Below, one piece after another: positions 1 through 11,782 of a DNA stretch of 64,000 nucleotides. Below the pieces are notes generated by a model. It had not been told where the DNA came from. It was given only the letters and a program-made list of their open reading frames with translations, and did not search any database. Position 1 is the first letter of the stretch. The number at the start of each line of letters is the position of its first letter. Origin of the DNA: Phaeosaccion multiseriatum (lineage: Eukaryota; Ochrophyta, other classes); the NCBI GenBank assembly GCA_965112735.1, contig OZ218965.1, positions 1 through 64,000 of the forward strand, given 5' to 3'. Made by a program: the position numbers and the translations under genes.

Positions 1-3000
1 CTGGCCTGGCCTGGCCTGGCCTGGCCTGGCCTGGCCTGGCCTGGCCTGGCCTGGCCTGGCCCTGGCCTGGCCTGGCCTGGCCTGGCCTGGCCTGGCCTGG
101 CCTGGCCTGGCCTGGCCCTGGCCTGGCCTGGCCTGGCCTGGCCTGGCCTGGCCTGGCCTGGCCTGGCCTGGCCTGGCCTGGCCTGGCCTGGCCTGGCCTG
201 GCCTGGCCTGGCCTGGCCTGGCCTGGCCTGGCCTGGCCTGGCCTGGCCTGGCCTGGCCTGGCCTGGCCTGGCCTGGCCTGGCCTGGCCTGGCCTGGCCTG
301 GCCTGGCCTGGCCTGGCCTGGCCTGGCCTGGCCTGGCCTGGCCTGGCCTGGCCTGGCCTGGCCTGGCCTGGCCTGGCCTGGCCTGGCCTGGCCTGGCCTG
401 GCCTGGCCTGGCCTGGCCTGGCCTGGCCTGGCCTGGCCTGGCCTGGCCTGGCCTGGCCTGGCCTGGCCTGGCCTGGCCTGGCCTGGCCTGGCCTGGCCTG
501 GCCTGGCCTGGCCTGGCCTGGCCTGGCCTGGCCTGGCCTGGCCTGGCCTGGCCTGGCCTGGCCTGGCCTGGCCTGGCCTGGCCTGGCCTGGCCTGGCCTG
601 GCCTGGCCTGGCCTGGCCTGGCCTGGCCTGGCCTGGCCTGGCCTGGCCTGGCCTGGCCTGGCCTGGCCTGGCCTGGCCTGGCCTGGCCTGGCCTGGCCTG
701 GCCTGGCCTGGCCTGGCCTGGCCTGGCCTGGCCTGGCCTGGCCTGGCCTGGCCTGGCCTGGCCTGGCCTGGCCTGGCCTGGCCTGGCCTGGCCTGGCCTG
801 GCCTGGCCTGGCCTGGCCTGGCCTGGCCTGGCCTGGCCTGGCCTGGCCTGGCCTGGCCTGGCCTGGCCTGGCCTGGCCTGGCCTGGCCTGGCCTGGCCTG
901 GCCTGGCCTGGCCTGGCCTGGCCTGGCCTGGCCTGGCCTGGCCTGGCCTGGCCTGGCCTGGCCTGGCCTGGCCTGGCCTGGCCTGGCCTGGCCTGGCCTG
1001 GCCTGGCCTGGCCTGGCCTGGCCTGGCCTGGCCTGGCCTGGCCTGGCCTGGCCTGGCCTGGCCTGGCCTGGCCTGGCCTGGCCTGGCCTGGCCTGGCCTG
1101 GCCTGGCCTGGCCTGGCCTGGCCTGGCCTGGCCTGGCCTGGCCTGGCCTGGCCTGGCCTGGCCTGGCCTGGCCTGGCCTGGCCTGGCCTGGCCTGGCCTG
1201 GCCTGGCCTGGCCTGGCCTGGCCTGGCCTGGCCTGGCCTGGCCTGGCCTGGCCTGGCCTGGCCTGGCCTGGCCTGGCCTGGCCTGGCCTGGCCTGGCCTG
1301 GCCTGGCCTGGCCTGGCCTGGCCTGGCCTGGCCTGGCCTGGCCTGGCCTGGCCTGGCCTGGCCTGGCCTGGCCTGGCCTGGCCTGGCCTGGCCTGGCCTG
1401 GCCTGGCCTGGCCTGGCCTGGCCTGGCCTGGCCTGGCCTGGCCTGGCCTGGCCTGGCCTGGCCTGGCCTGGCCTGGCCTGGCCTGGCCTGGCCTGGCCTG
1501 GCCTGGCCTGGCCTGGCCTGGCCTGGCCTGGCCTGGCCTGGCCTGGCCTGGCCTGGCCTGGCCTGGCCTGGCCTGGCCTGGCCTGGCCTGGCCTGGCCTG
1601 GCCTGGCCTGGCCTGGCCTGGCCTGGCCTGGCCTGGCCTGGCCTGGCCTGGCCTGGCCTGGCCTGGCCTGGCCTGGCCTGGCCTGGCCTGGCCTGGCCTG
1701 GCCTGGCCTGGCCTGGCCTGGCCTGGCCTGGCCTGGCCTGGCCTGGCCTGGCCTGGCCTGGCCTGGCCTGGCCTGGCCTGGCCTGGCCTGGCCTGGCCTG
1801 GCCTGGCCTGGCCTGGCCTGGCCTGGCCTGGCCTGGCCTGGCCTGGCCTGGCCTGGCCTGGCCTGGCCTGGCCTGGCCTGGCCTGGCCTGGCCTGGCCTG
1901 GCCTGGCCTGGCCTGGCCTGGCCTGGCCTGGCCTGGCCTGGCCTGGCCTGGCCTGGCCTGGCCTGGCCTGGCCTGGCCTGGCCTGGCCTGGCCTGGCCTG
2001 GCCTGGCCTGGCCTGGCCTGGCCTGGCCTGGCCTGGCCTGGCCTGGCCTGGCCTGGCCTGGCCTGGCCTGGCCTGGCCTGGCCTGGCCTGGCCTGGCCTG
2101 GCCTGGCCTGGCCTGGCCTGGCCTGGCCTGGCCTGGCCTGGCCTGGCCTGGCCTGGCCTGGCCTGGCCTGGCCTGGCCTGGCCTGGCCTGGCCTGGCCTG
2201 GCCTGGCCTGGCCTGGCCTGGCCTGGCCTGGCCTGGCCTGGCCTGGCCTGGCCTGGCCTGGCCTGGCCTGGCCTGGCCTGGCCTGGCCTGGCCTGGCCTG
2301 GCCTGGCCTGGCCTGGCCTGGCCTGGCCTGGCCTGGCCTGGCCTGGCCTGGCCTGGCCTGGCCTGGCCTGGCCTGGCCTGGCCTGGCCTGGCCTGGCCTG
2401 GCCTGGCCTGGCCTGGCCTGGCCTGGCCTGGCCTGGCCTGGCCTGGCCTGGCCTGGCCTGGCCTGGCCTGGCCTGGCCTGGCCTGGCCTGGCCTGGCCTG
2501 GCCTGGCCTGGCCTGGCCTGGCCTGGCCTGGCCTGGCCTGGCCTGGCCTGGCCTGGCCTGGCCTGGCCTGGCCTGGCCTGGCCTGGCCTGGCCTGGCCTG
2601 GCCTGGCCTGGCCTGGCCTGGCCTGGCCTGGCCTGGCCTGGCCTGGCCTGGCCTGGCCTGGCCTGGCCTGGCCTGGCCTGGCCTGGCCTGGCCTGGCCTG
2701 GCCTGGCCTGGCCTGGCCTGGCCTGGCCTGGCCTGGCCTGGCCTGGCCTGGCCTGGCCTGGCCTGGCCTGGCCTGGCCTGGCCTGGCCTGGCCTGGCCTG
2801 GCCTGGCCTGGCCTGGCCTGGCCTGGCCTGGCCTGGCCTGGCCTGGCCTGGCCTGGCCTGGCCTGGCCTGGCCTGGCCTGGCCTGGCCTGGCCTGGCCTG
2901 GCCTGGCCTGGCCTGGCCTGGCCTGGCCTGGCCTGGCCTGGCCTGGCCTGGCCTGGCCTGGCCTGGCCTGGCCTGGCCTGGCCTGGCCTGGCCTGGCCTG

Positions 3001-6000
3001 GCCTGGCCTGGCCTGGCCTGGCCTGGCCTGGCCTGGCCTGGCCTGGCCTGGCCTGGCCTGGCCTGGCCTGGCCTGGCCTGGCCTGGCCTGGCCTGGCCTG
3101 GCCTGGCCTGGCCTGGCCTGGCCTGGCCTGGCCTGGCCTGGCCTGGCCTGGCCTGGCCTGGCCTGGCCTGGCCTGGCCTGGCCTGGCCTGGCCTGGCCTG
3201 GCCTGGCCTGGCCTGGCCTGGCCTGGCCTGGCCTGGCCTGGCCTGGCCTGGCCTGGCCTGGCCTGGCCTGGCCTGGCCTGGCCTGGCCTGGCCTGGCCTG
3301 GCCTGGCCTGGCCTGGCCTGGCCTGGCCTGGCCTGGCCTGGCCTGGCCTGGCCTGGCCTGGCCTGGCCTGGCCTGGCCTGGCCTGGCCTGGCCTGGCCTG
3401 GCCTGGCCTGGCCTGGCCTGGCCTGGCCTGGCCTGGCCTGGCCTGGCCTGGCCTGGCCTGGCCTGGCCTGGCCTGGCCTGGCCTGGCCTGGCCTGGCCTG
3501 GCCTGGCCTGGCCTGGCCTGGCCTGGCCTGGCCTGGCCTGGCCTGGCCTGGCCTGGCCTGGCCTGGCCTGGCCTGGCCTGGCCTGGCCTGGCCTGGCCTG
3601 GCCTGGCCTGGCCTGGCCTGGCCTGGCCTGGCCTGGCCTGGCCTGGCCTGGCCTGGCCTGGCCTGGCCTGGCCTGGCCTGGCCTGGCCTGGCCTGGCCTG
3701 GCCTGGCCTGGCCTGGCCTGGCCTGGCCTGGCCTGGCCTGGCCTGGCCTGGCCTGGCCTGGCCTGGCCTGGCCTGGCCTGGCCTGGCCTGGCCTGGCCTG
3801 GCCTGGCCTGGCCTGGCCTGGCCTGGCCTGGCCTGGCCTGGCCTGGCCTGGCCTGGCCTGGCCTGGCCTGGCCTGGCCTGGCCTGGCCTGGCCTGGCCTG
3901 GCCTGGCCTGGCCTGGCCTGGCCTGGCCTGGCCTGGCCTGGCCTGGCCTGGCCTGGCCTGGCCTGGCCTGGCCTGGCCTGGCCTGGCCTGGCCTGGCCTG
4001 GCCTGGCCTGGCCTGGCCTGGCCTGGCCTGGCCTGGCCTGGCCTGGCCTGGCCTGGCCTGGCCTGGCCTGGCCTGGCCTGGCCTGGCCTGGCCTGGCCTG
4101 GCCTGGCCTGGCCTGGCCTGGCCTGGCCTGGCCTGGCCTGGCCTGGCCTGGCCTGGCCTGGCCTGGCCTGGCCTGGCCTGGCCTGGCCTGGCCTGGCCTG
4201 GCCTGGCCTGGCCTGGCCTGGCCTGGCCTGGCCTGGCCTGGCCTGGCCTGGCCTGGCCTGGCCTGGCCTGGCCTGGCCTGGCCTGGCCTGGCCTGGCCTG
4301 GCCTGGCCTGGCCTGGCCTGGCCTGGCCTGGCCTGGCCTGGCCTGGCCTGGCCTGGCCTGGCCTGGCCTGGCCTGGCCTGGCCTGGCCTGGCCTGGCCTG
4401 GCCTGGCCTGGCCTGGCCTGGCCTGGCCTGGCCTGGCCTGGCCTGGCCTGGCCTGGCCTGGCCTGGCCTGGCCTGGCCTGGCCTGGCCTGGCCTGGCCTG
4501 GCCTGGCCTGGCCTGGCCTGGCCTGGCCTGGCCTGGCCTGGCCTGGCCTGGCCTGGCCTGGCCTGGCCTGGCCTGGCCTGGCCTGGCCTGGCCTGGCCTG
4601 GCCTGGCCTGGCCTGGCCTGGCCTGGCCTGGCCTGGCCTGGCCTGGCCTGGCCTGGCCTGGCCTGGCCTGGCCTGGCCTGGCCTGGCCTGGCCTGGCCTG
4701 GCCTGGCCTGGCCTGGCCTGGCCTGGCCTGGCCTGGCCTGGCCTGGCCTGGCCTGGCCTGGCCTGGCCTGGCCTGGCCTGGCCTGGCCTGGCCTGGCCTG
4801 GCCTGGCCTGGCCTGGCCTGGCCTGGCCTGGCCTGGCCTGGCCTGGCCTGGCCTGGCCTGGCCTGGCCTGGCCTGGCCTGGCCTGGCCTGGCCTGGCCTG
4901 GCCTGGCCTGGCCTGGCCTGGCCTGGCCTGGCCTGGCCTGGCCTGGCCTGGCCTGGCCTGGCCTGGCCTGGCCTGGCCTGGCCTGGCCTGGCCTGGCCTG
5001 GCCTGGCCTGGCCTGGCCTGGCCTGGCCTGGCCTGGCCTGGCCTGGCCTGGCCTGGCCTGGCCTGGCCTGGCCTGGCCTGGCCTGGCCTGGCCTGGCCTG
5101 GCCTGGCCTGGCCTGGCCTGGCCTGGCCTGGCCTGGCCTGGCCTGGCCTGGCCTGGCCTGGCCTGGCCTGGCCTGGCCTGGCCTGGCCTGGCCTGGCCTG
5201 GCCTGGCCTGGCCTGGCCTGGCCTGGCCTGGCCTGGCCTGGCCTGGCCTGGCCTGGCCTGGCCTGGCCTGGCCTGGCCTGGCCTGGCCTGGCCTGGCCTG
5301 GCCTGGCCTGGCCTGGCCTGGCCTGGCCTGGCCTGGCCTGGCCTGGCCTGGCCTGGCCTGGCCTGGCCTGGCCTGGCCTGGCCTGGCCTGGCCTGGCCTG
5401 GCCTGGCCTGGCCTGGCCTGGCCTGGCCTGGCCTGGCCTGGCCTGGCCTGGCCTGGCCTGGCCTGGCCTGGCCTGGCCTGGCCTGGCCTGGCCTGGCCTG
5501 GCCTGGCCTGGCCTGGCCTGGCCTGGCCTGGCCTGGCCTGGCCTGGCCTGGCCTGGCCTGGCCTGGCCTGGCCTGGCCTGGCCTGGCCTGGCCTGGCCTG
5601 GCCTGGCCTGGCCTGGCCTGGCCTGGCCTGGCCTGGCCTGGCCTGGCCTGGCCTGGCCTGGCCTGGCCTGGCCTGGCCTGGCCTGGCCTGGCCTGGCCTG
5701 GCCTGGCCTGGCCTGGCCTGGCCTGGCCTGGCCTGGCCTGGCCTGGCCTGGCCTGGCCTGGCCTGGCCTGGCCTGGCCTGGCCTGGCCTGGCCTGGCCTG
5801 GCCTGGCCTGGCCTGGCCTGGCCTGGCCTGGCCTGGCCTGGCCTGGCCTGGCCTGGCCTGGCCTGGCCTGGCCTGGCCTGGCCTGGCCTGGCCTGGCCTG
5901 GCCTGGCCTGGCCTGGCCTGGCCTGGCCTGGCCTGGCCTGGCCTGGCCTGGCCTGGCCTGGCCTGGCCTGGCCTGGCCTGGCCTGGCCTGGCCTGGCCTG

Positions 6001-6925
6001 GCCTGGCCTGGCCTGGCCTGGCCTGGCCTGGCCTGGCCTGGCCTGGCCTGGCCTGGCCTGGCCTGGCCTGGCCTGGCCTGGCCTGGCCTGGCCTGGCCTG
6101 GCCTGGCCTGGCCTGGCCTGGCCTGGCCTGGCCTGGCCTGGCCTGGCCTGGCCTGGCCTGGCCTGGCCTGGCCTGGCCTGGCCTGGCCTGGCCTGGCCTG
6201 GCCTGGCCTGGCCTGGCCTGGCCTGGCCTGGCCTGGCCTGGCCTGGCCTGGCCTGGCCTGGCCTGGCCTGGCCTGGCCTGGCCTGGCCTGGCCTGGCCTG
6301 GCCTGGCCTGGCCTGGCCTGGCCTGGCCTGGCCTGGCCTGGCCTGGCCTGGCCTGGCCTGGCCTGGCCTGGCCTGGCCTGGCCTGGCCTGGCCTGGCCTG
6401 GCCTGGCCTGGCCTGGCCTGGCCTGGCCTGGCCTGGCCTGGCCTGGCCTGGCCTGGCCTGGCCTGGCCTGGCCTGGCCTGGCCTGGCCTGGCCTGGCCTG
6501 GCCTGGCCTGGCCTGGCCTGGCCTGGCCTGGCCTGGCCTGGCCTGGCCTGGCCTGGCCTGGCCTGGCCTGGCCTGGCCTGGCCTGGCCTGGCCTGGCCTG
6601 GCCTGGCCTGGCCTGGCCTGGCCTGGCCTGGCCTGGCCTGGCCTGGCCTGGCCTGGCCTGGCCTGGCCTGGCCTGGCCTGGCCTGGCCTGGCCTGGCCTG
6701 GCCTGGCCTGGCCTGGCCTGGCCTGGCCTGGCCTGGCCTGGCCTGGCCTGGCCTGGCCTGGCCTGGCCTGGCCTGGCCTGGCCTGGCCTGGCCTGGCCTG
6801 GCCTGGCCTGGCCTGGCCTGGCCTGGCCTGGCCTGGCCTGGCCTGGCCTGGCCTGGCCTGGCCTGGCCTGGCCTGGCCTGGCCCTGGCCTGGCCTGGCCT
6901 GGCCTGGCCTGGCCTGGCCTGGCCT
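1..6925. repeat. (CTGGC)n pentamer tract at contig end
   Basis: Nearly perfect 5-bp tandem repeat with only three visible interruptions, each one extra C (near 60, 115 and 6880). It lies outside the true CCCTAA telomere and grades into it. Nanopore basecallers are known to miscall CCCTAA strands as CCCTGG-like repeats, so this is more likely telomere read wrongly than a real satellite. There is no gene in it. Confidence 0.95.
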
Positions 6926-7032
6926 AACCCTAACTGGCCTAACCCTAACCCTGGCCTGGCCTAACTGGCCTAACTGGCCTAACTGGCCTGGCCTGGCCTA
7001 ACTGGCCTAACCCTGGCCTAACCCTGGCCTGG
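6926..7032. repeat. Mixed CTGGC / CCCTAA transition
   Basis: CTGGC units and CTAAC or CCCTAA units alternate irregularly here. A biological junction between two satellites would normally be sharp. Interleaving of the two forms fits one underlying repeat called in two ways. Confidence 0.85.
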
Positions 7033-7242
7033 CCTAACCCTAACCCTAACCCTAACCCTAACCCTAACCCTAACCCTAACCCTAACCCTAACCCTAACCC
7101 TAACCCTAACCCTAACCCTAACCCTAACCCTAACCCTAACCCTAACCCTAACCCTAACCCTAACCCTAACCCTAACCCTAACCCTAACCCTAACCCTAAC
7201 CCTAACCCTAACCCTAACCCTAACCCTAACCCTAACCCTAAC
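7033..7242. repeat. Telomeric repeat (CCCTAA)n
   Basis: About 35 perfect CCCTAA hexamers, the C-rich strand of TTAGGG telomeres, in the orientation expected at the left end of a chromosome. This sets the window as chromosome-terminal and the telomere type as TTAGGG. Confidence 0.97.
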
Positions 7243-9092
7243 CTCAGTCCTCGGACGAAGTGGTTCTCCACTGGTTCTCGAGTCCTGAGGCCTCGGACGA
7301 AGTGGTTCTCCACTGGTTCTCGAGTCCTGAGGCCGCGGACGAAGTGATTCTCCACTGGTTCTCGAGTCCTGAGGCCTCAATCTCCACTGGTTCTCGAGTC
7401 CCGAGGCCGTGGACGAAGTGGTTCTCCACTGGTTCTCGAGTCCTGAGGCCTCGGACGAAGTGATTCTCCACTGGTTCTCGAGTCCTGAGGCCTTAAGTGG
7501 TTCTCCACCGGTTCTCGAGCTCTGAGGCCTCTGACGAAGTGGTTCTCAAGTGGTTCTCGAGTCCTGAGGCCTCGGACGAAGTGGTTCTCCACTGGTTCTC
7601 GAGTCCTGAGGCCTCGGACGAAGTGGTTCTCCACTGGTTCTCGAGTCCTGAGGCCTCGGACGAAGTGGTTCTCCACTGGTTCTCGAGTCCTGAGGCCTCG
7701 GACGAAGTGGTTCTCCACTGGTTCTCGAGTCCTGAGGCCTCGGACGAAGTGGTTCTCCACTGGTTCTCGAGTCCTGAGGCCTCGGACGAAGTGGTTCTCC
7801 ACTGGTTCTCGAGTCCTGAGGCCGCGGCCGAAGTGGTTCTCCACTGGTTCTCGAGTCCTGAGGCCTCAAGTGGTTCTCCACTGGTTCTCGAGTCCCGAGG
7901 CCGTGGACGAAGTGGTTCTCCACTGGTTCTCGAGTCCTGAGGCCTCGGACGAAGTGATTCTCCACTGGTTCTCGAGTCCTGAGGCCTCGGAAGAAGTGGT
8001 TCTCCACTGGTTCTCGAGTCCTGAGGCCTCGGACGAAGTGGTTCTCCACTGGTTCTCGAGTCCTGAGGCCGCGGACGAAGTGGTTCTCCACTGGTTCTCG
8101 AGTCCTGAGGCCGCGGCCGAAGTGGTTCTCGACTGGTTCTCGAGTCCTGAGGCCTCGGACGAAGAGGTTCTCAAGTGGTTCTCGAGTCCTGAGGCCTCGG
8201 ACGAAGCGGTTCTCCACTGGTTCTCGAGTCCTGAGGCCTCGGACGAAGTGGTTCTCCACTGGTTCTCGAGTCCTGAGGCCTCGGACGAAGTGGTTCTCCG
8301 CTGGTTCTGGAGTCCTGAGGCCTCGGACGAAGTGGTTCTCCACTGGTTCTCGAGTCCTGAGGCCTCGGACGAAGTGGTTCTCCACTGGTTCTCGAGTCCT
8401 GAGGCCTCGGACGAAGTGGTTCTCAAGTGGTTCTCGAGTAGTGAGGCCTCGGACGAAGTGGTTCTCCACTGGATCTCGAGTCCTGAGGCATCGGACGAAG
8501 TGGTTCTCCACTGGTTCTCGAGTCCTGTGGCCTCGGACGAAGTGGTTCTCCACTGGTTCTCGAGTCCTGAGGCCGCGGATGAAGTGGTTCTCCACTGGTT
8601 CTCGAGTCCTGAGGCCGCGGACGAAGTGATTCTCCACTGGTTCTCGAGTCCTGAGGCTTCAAGTGGTTCTCCACTGGTTCTCGAGTCCCGAGGCCGTGGA
8701 CGAAGTGGTTCTCCACTGGTTGTCGAGTCCTGAGGCCTCGGACGAAGTGATTCTCCGCTGGTTCTCGAGTCCTGAGGCCTCAAGTGGTTCTCCACTGGTT
8801 CTCGAGTCCTGAGGCCTCGGACAAAGTTGTTCTCCACTGGTTCTCGAGTCCTCAGGCCGCGGACGAAGTGGTTCTCCACTGGTTCTCGAGTCCTGAGGCC
8901 TCGGACGAAGTGGTTCTCCACTGGTTCTCGAGTCCTGCGGCCTCGGACGAGGTGGTTCTCCACTGGTTCTCGAGTCCTGAGGCCGCGGCCGACGTGGTTC
9001 TCCACTGGTTCTCGAGTCCTGAGGCCTCGGACGAAGTGGTTCTCCACTGGTTCTCGAGTCCTGAGGCCGCGGACGAAGTGGTTCTCCAGTGG
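7243..9092. repeat. 42-bp subtelomeric tandem repeat, about 44 units
   Basis: A 42-bp unit containing GGTTCTCCACTGGTTCTCGA followed by GTCCTGAGGCCTCGG is repeated about 44 times with scattered point changes and some shortened units (near 7378, 7493, 7866, 8660 and 8780). Because 42 is a multiple of three, long open frames run on both strands. They encode 14-residue repeats and are a by-product of the period. The array abuts the telomere directly, as subtelomeric satellites do. Confidence 0.95.
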
Positions 9093-9100
9093 TCGTCGAC

Positions 9101-9470
9101 ATCAGGCCCAGATTGCCCACCGGGGGAGCCCACAGATGGGCCTATTCAACCCCACAGAGGCCCATGTTCAACCCCGCCGAGCGCGCCATGGACGCGATGC
9201 ACACTCATTGCGACCATGGTGGGACCTTTTCAACCCCACCGGCCCACAGAAGGCCATGTTCAACCCTCCCGTGTCGAAATCAGGCCCAGATTGCCCACCA
9301 CTGCCCACAGATGGGCTTGTTCAACCCCACAGAGGTTCATGTTCAACCACACCGGGCACACCAGAGACGCAAGGCAGACTCATGACGACCATGGCGGGAC
9401 CATTTCAGCCCCATCGGCCGAGAGAAAGCACAGTTCAACCCTCCCGTGTCGAAATCAGGCGCCAGATGAC
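9101..9470. repeat. Second subtelomeric repeat, two ~177-bp units
   Basis: The segment starting ATCAGGCCCAGATTGCCCAC at 9101 recurs at 9279 and begins again near 9454. Each unit holds TTCAACCCCACAGAGG-type half-repeats. It separates the 42-bp satellite from the first gene remnant. No gene is seen. Confidence 0.85.
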
Positions 9471-9486
9471 CCACCGGGGCCCAATA

Positions 9487-9726
9487 CATGTGGCCTTTGA
9501 GAGCGCAATCAATGCAAAAGTGCAGAGGAAGGAGGTGGCCACGGCGGCGGTGGCACAAGCTACGACGGGGGGGTCAGAAACTGAGAACAGTTGAAAGGGC
9601 AAGGCCGATGGAGCCAAGGGCACTGCAGGGGGTTCAGCAACTAAGAACAATGCTGAGGGCAAGGCCGAGGGAGCCAAGGGCACTGCTGCCGCTGCTCCGA
9701 AGGGCAAGAGGACGAGGAAGACCACA
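9487..9726 (+). pseudogene. 3' remnant of a third P-loop ATPase copy
   Basis: This stretch matches the last ~80 codons and former tail of the ATPase gene at 14673-16830. It has the same Ala-Phe-Glu-x-Ala-Ile start, the same ATAAVA run and the same Lys/Gly/Ala-rich tail ending in KGKR-TRK. It has no upstream gene body and abuts subtelomeric repeats directly, so it is a truncated copy. Its frame runs through the point where copy 1 has a stop (CAA here, TAA there) and ends at TGA 9592-9594. The tail motif then continues in the same frame past that stop to about 9726. Confidence 0.85.
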
Positions 9727-10102
9727 AACATCCGTAACTGTATTCGGGTGCCATCTAAAAATCGAGCATCGGCTCGTACTTGAGGGCTCTTTTGTAGCAG
9801 AGCATTACCAGCGAGGAACAGCACACAGGATTTCACCCCAATACATATCAACACCCTCGTTTGGAGACGTGAGACCAATCGCTAGCTACAGCTCGCCCAA
9901 CACACAAAGTCCACATGGCGCCCACAGGAGTAAGCCCAAAGTTCGATGTGTGTGTCTCTATCTATAGTCTCTGCTCGGTATTCTTTCACAATCACATCTT
10001 TGTGCATTTCATTGCGTCCCTCGAGTGCCCACAAGTCACAAATCGGATACAAATGCCGATGGCGTGAGGGCTCAGGGGAGGGGATGGCAGTGGATGGGCA
10101 GC
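9727..10102. other. Intergenic, no gene seen
   Basis: No supported coding exon or RNA. A GGGATGGCAGTGGATGG dispersed motif lies at 10081-10097, just past the stop of the calpain-like fragment. Confidence 0.6.
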
Positions 10103-11313
10103 TCAGAAGGGCGCCAGGCCGGAGAGGGGCGGGTCTGAGAAACAGAGCAGAGTGAAGGGCGCCTCCACTGGGGCGAAGGTACTGACGACCGCCACATATC
10201 GCCGGCCTGGCTCAAAGTGTAGCTCCAACAGGGGCGTGGCCGTGCCGCACACGCTGCCCATGTACACGCCGCCGCAAGAGGTCGAGGCCGCGGGAGCTGG
10301 GGGGGGGGACGGGAGGAAGCGGCAGGGTTAGGCAGAGGAGGAGAGGGGGGAGAGGAGAAGTGAGGGAGGAGGACGGGATACCTGTGCCGCTCAACAGACG
10401 CAGACACGCGCACACACACGCGCACACACACACACACGCACACTCGCGCGCACACCCTGACGCACCAAGGCTCCCATCGTATCAGGTGCTCACCTGGCCT
10501 CGCTCGTCCACGGGGTACACGGCGACATTCAAGAAAAATGGCCGGCCTCCCCTTGGGAAAAGGGCCCGCCCCCTTGGGGACAAGTAGGCGCAGCAGCACC
10601 CTGGTGGGCCTCTGCTGCGCCCCCCCTCCCGGCCGCAGCTCGAACTTTGGATTGTCGAGGTATCGGCCGTGGTTGTTGCGCCCCGCCGCGGAGCCGCTCA
10701 AGTGGTCCCAGCGCCCCTGTACTGTCTGCTCAACCATGCCGGCTCCCTCGGGCAGCAGCCGCCGGACTACTGGGGGGGCTGCGCCCTCGCTGGCCGTTTC
10801 CGTGTGCGAGATGGGGAGGAGGAAGTTGCCCTCCTGCCCGGCGCGGAAGGTGCTGCGGGGAGGGGGTTTCAGTTTCGGTTAGATCGTTAGCACATGCCAA
10901 GGCCTGCATCGCCATGCTCCGCCTTTGAGAGCGAAGGGGCGCAGTCCCCGTACCTCCGATGCCCCTGCCTCCCTGCCGTCCGCGGCCACCCCCCCCTCCC
11001 TGCTCCCTCCCTGCTCACCTCACGACGATCACATAGGTGCCCGGTCCACGGTCCCCTCGGCGCAGCAGAAGCCCTCTCGGTACGCGCCGCTGCCGACTAC
11101 CTCTTGCTCACGATCCACAGAGTCCACGCGGAGGGCCTCTCCTCCCTCCGTTCTGAGGAGCATGAAGTTAACTGAGTAGTCTTTGGGGGGCTGCAGCTGG
11201 ATGTGCAGCCTCTGTGTGCGGCTCAGTGTGACGCTCCACTGCGGGTTGAGGCGGAAGCCCGCCCTCCCCAAACCGCCCCCCGCCGTGGATGAGTCCCAGC
11301 TGCCAGCGATGGC
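10103..11313 (-). pseudogene. Calpain-7-like C2L domains, 5'-truncated
   Basis: Three minus-strand exons (about 11313-11019, 10852-10494 and 10296-10103, stop 10103-10105) encode tandem calpain domain III (C2-like) units. Visible hallmarks are GSWDSSTAGG...NPQWSVTL, a TYVIVVSTFRAGQEGNFLL join across the first intron, GRWDHLSGSAAGR...DNPKFEL and a last YVAVVSTFAP strand. CAPN7/PalB proteins carry such domains after a cysteine-protease core. No protease core is present, because upstream sequence turns into a retroelement fragment at about 11480. The reading frame seems to shift in exon 1 (after GAYREG) and near 10525, where a TTTTT run precedes a frame reading NVAVYPVDE. It is therefore probably a pseudogene, though uncorrected indels are possible. 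Confidence 0.75.
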
Positions 11314-11479
11314 CTGTAGGGCGGCGGGCCAGTGGGATGGCAGTGGAGGGGAAGGGGTTGAGAGTTCGATCGCATCTACAGCACCCCCACAAACTCACTC
11401 ACGCACTCACTCACTCACTCACTCACTCACGCACCCGCTGTATCCCCCCTCTCTCTCTCTCTCTCTTTCTGTCTCTCTC
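11314..11479. repeat. CT-rich / CACT microsatellite junction
   Basis: A (CACT)n run at about 11396-11430 and a CT run at 11450-11480 separate the calpain fragment from the integrase fragment. The dispersed motif in its C-rich form lies just upstream of the calpain exon acceptor when read on the minus strand. Confidence 0.7.
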
Positions 11480-11782
11480 TAGCTCCGCGATCACCTCCGC
11501 TGTGTGTTGCTTCACTGCAAAGGCCTCCGGCCACCGAGTCAAGTAGTCAATAAACACCACAATGTACTTGTTGCCGGCATCTGTGAGCGAGAGATCCACC
11601 ACATCTACCCCAGTCAAAAGGGGCGTGAATCTCCACATCATCTCCATTGGTAGGAATACCCACTACCTGGCGCAATCTCTTCCGACAACAGCGATGGCAT
11701 TGAGCACCCCACCTCTGGCAGTGGGGGTGCATGCCCGACCAAGCGAATCGAGCGGCCATCTTGCGGTAGGTGCGTGCAAAGC
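11480..11782 (-). mobile_element. Ty3/gypsy retrotransposon integrase fragment
   Basis: The minus strand encodes the end of an integrase zinc-binding domain (TYRKMAARFAWSGM, then CxxC as QCHRC) followed by PFDW. In another frame comes the start of the catalytic core (GVDVVDLSL, GNKYIVVFIDYLTRWPEAF with its first catalytic Asp region). This order is diagnostic of Ty3/gypsy integrases. A frame change at about 11610 and missing ends show it is dead. It joins the glycosyltransferase frame inside the codons for EAFGF at about 11782, so it interrupts that gene. Confidence 0.85.

Noticed and set aside
7546-9047. Long ORFs of 280-390 codons on both strands
   Set aside because: They arise only because the 42-bp period is a multiple of three; all are pure repeat and overlap one another.
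7243-9092. CRISPR-like array of regular repeats
   Set aside because: The 42-bp units are head-to-tail with no unique spacers, sit beside a eukaryotic telomere and have no cas genes near.
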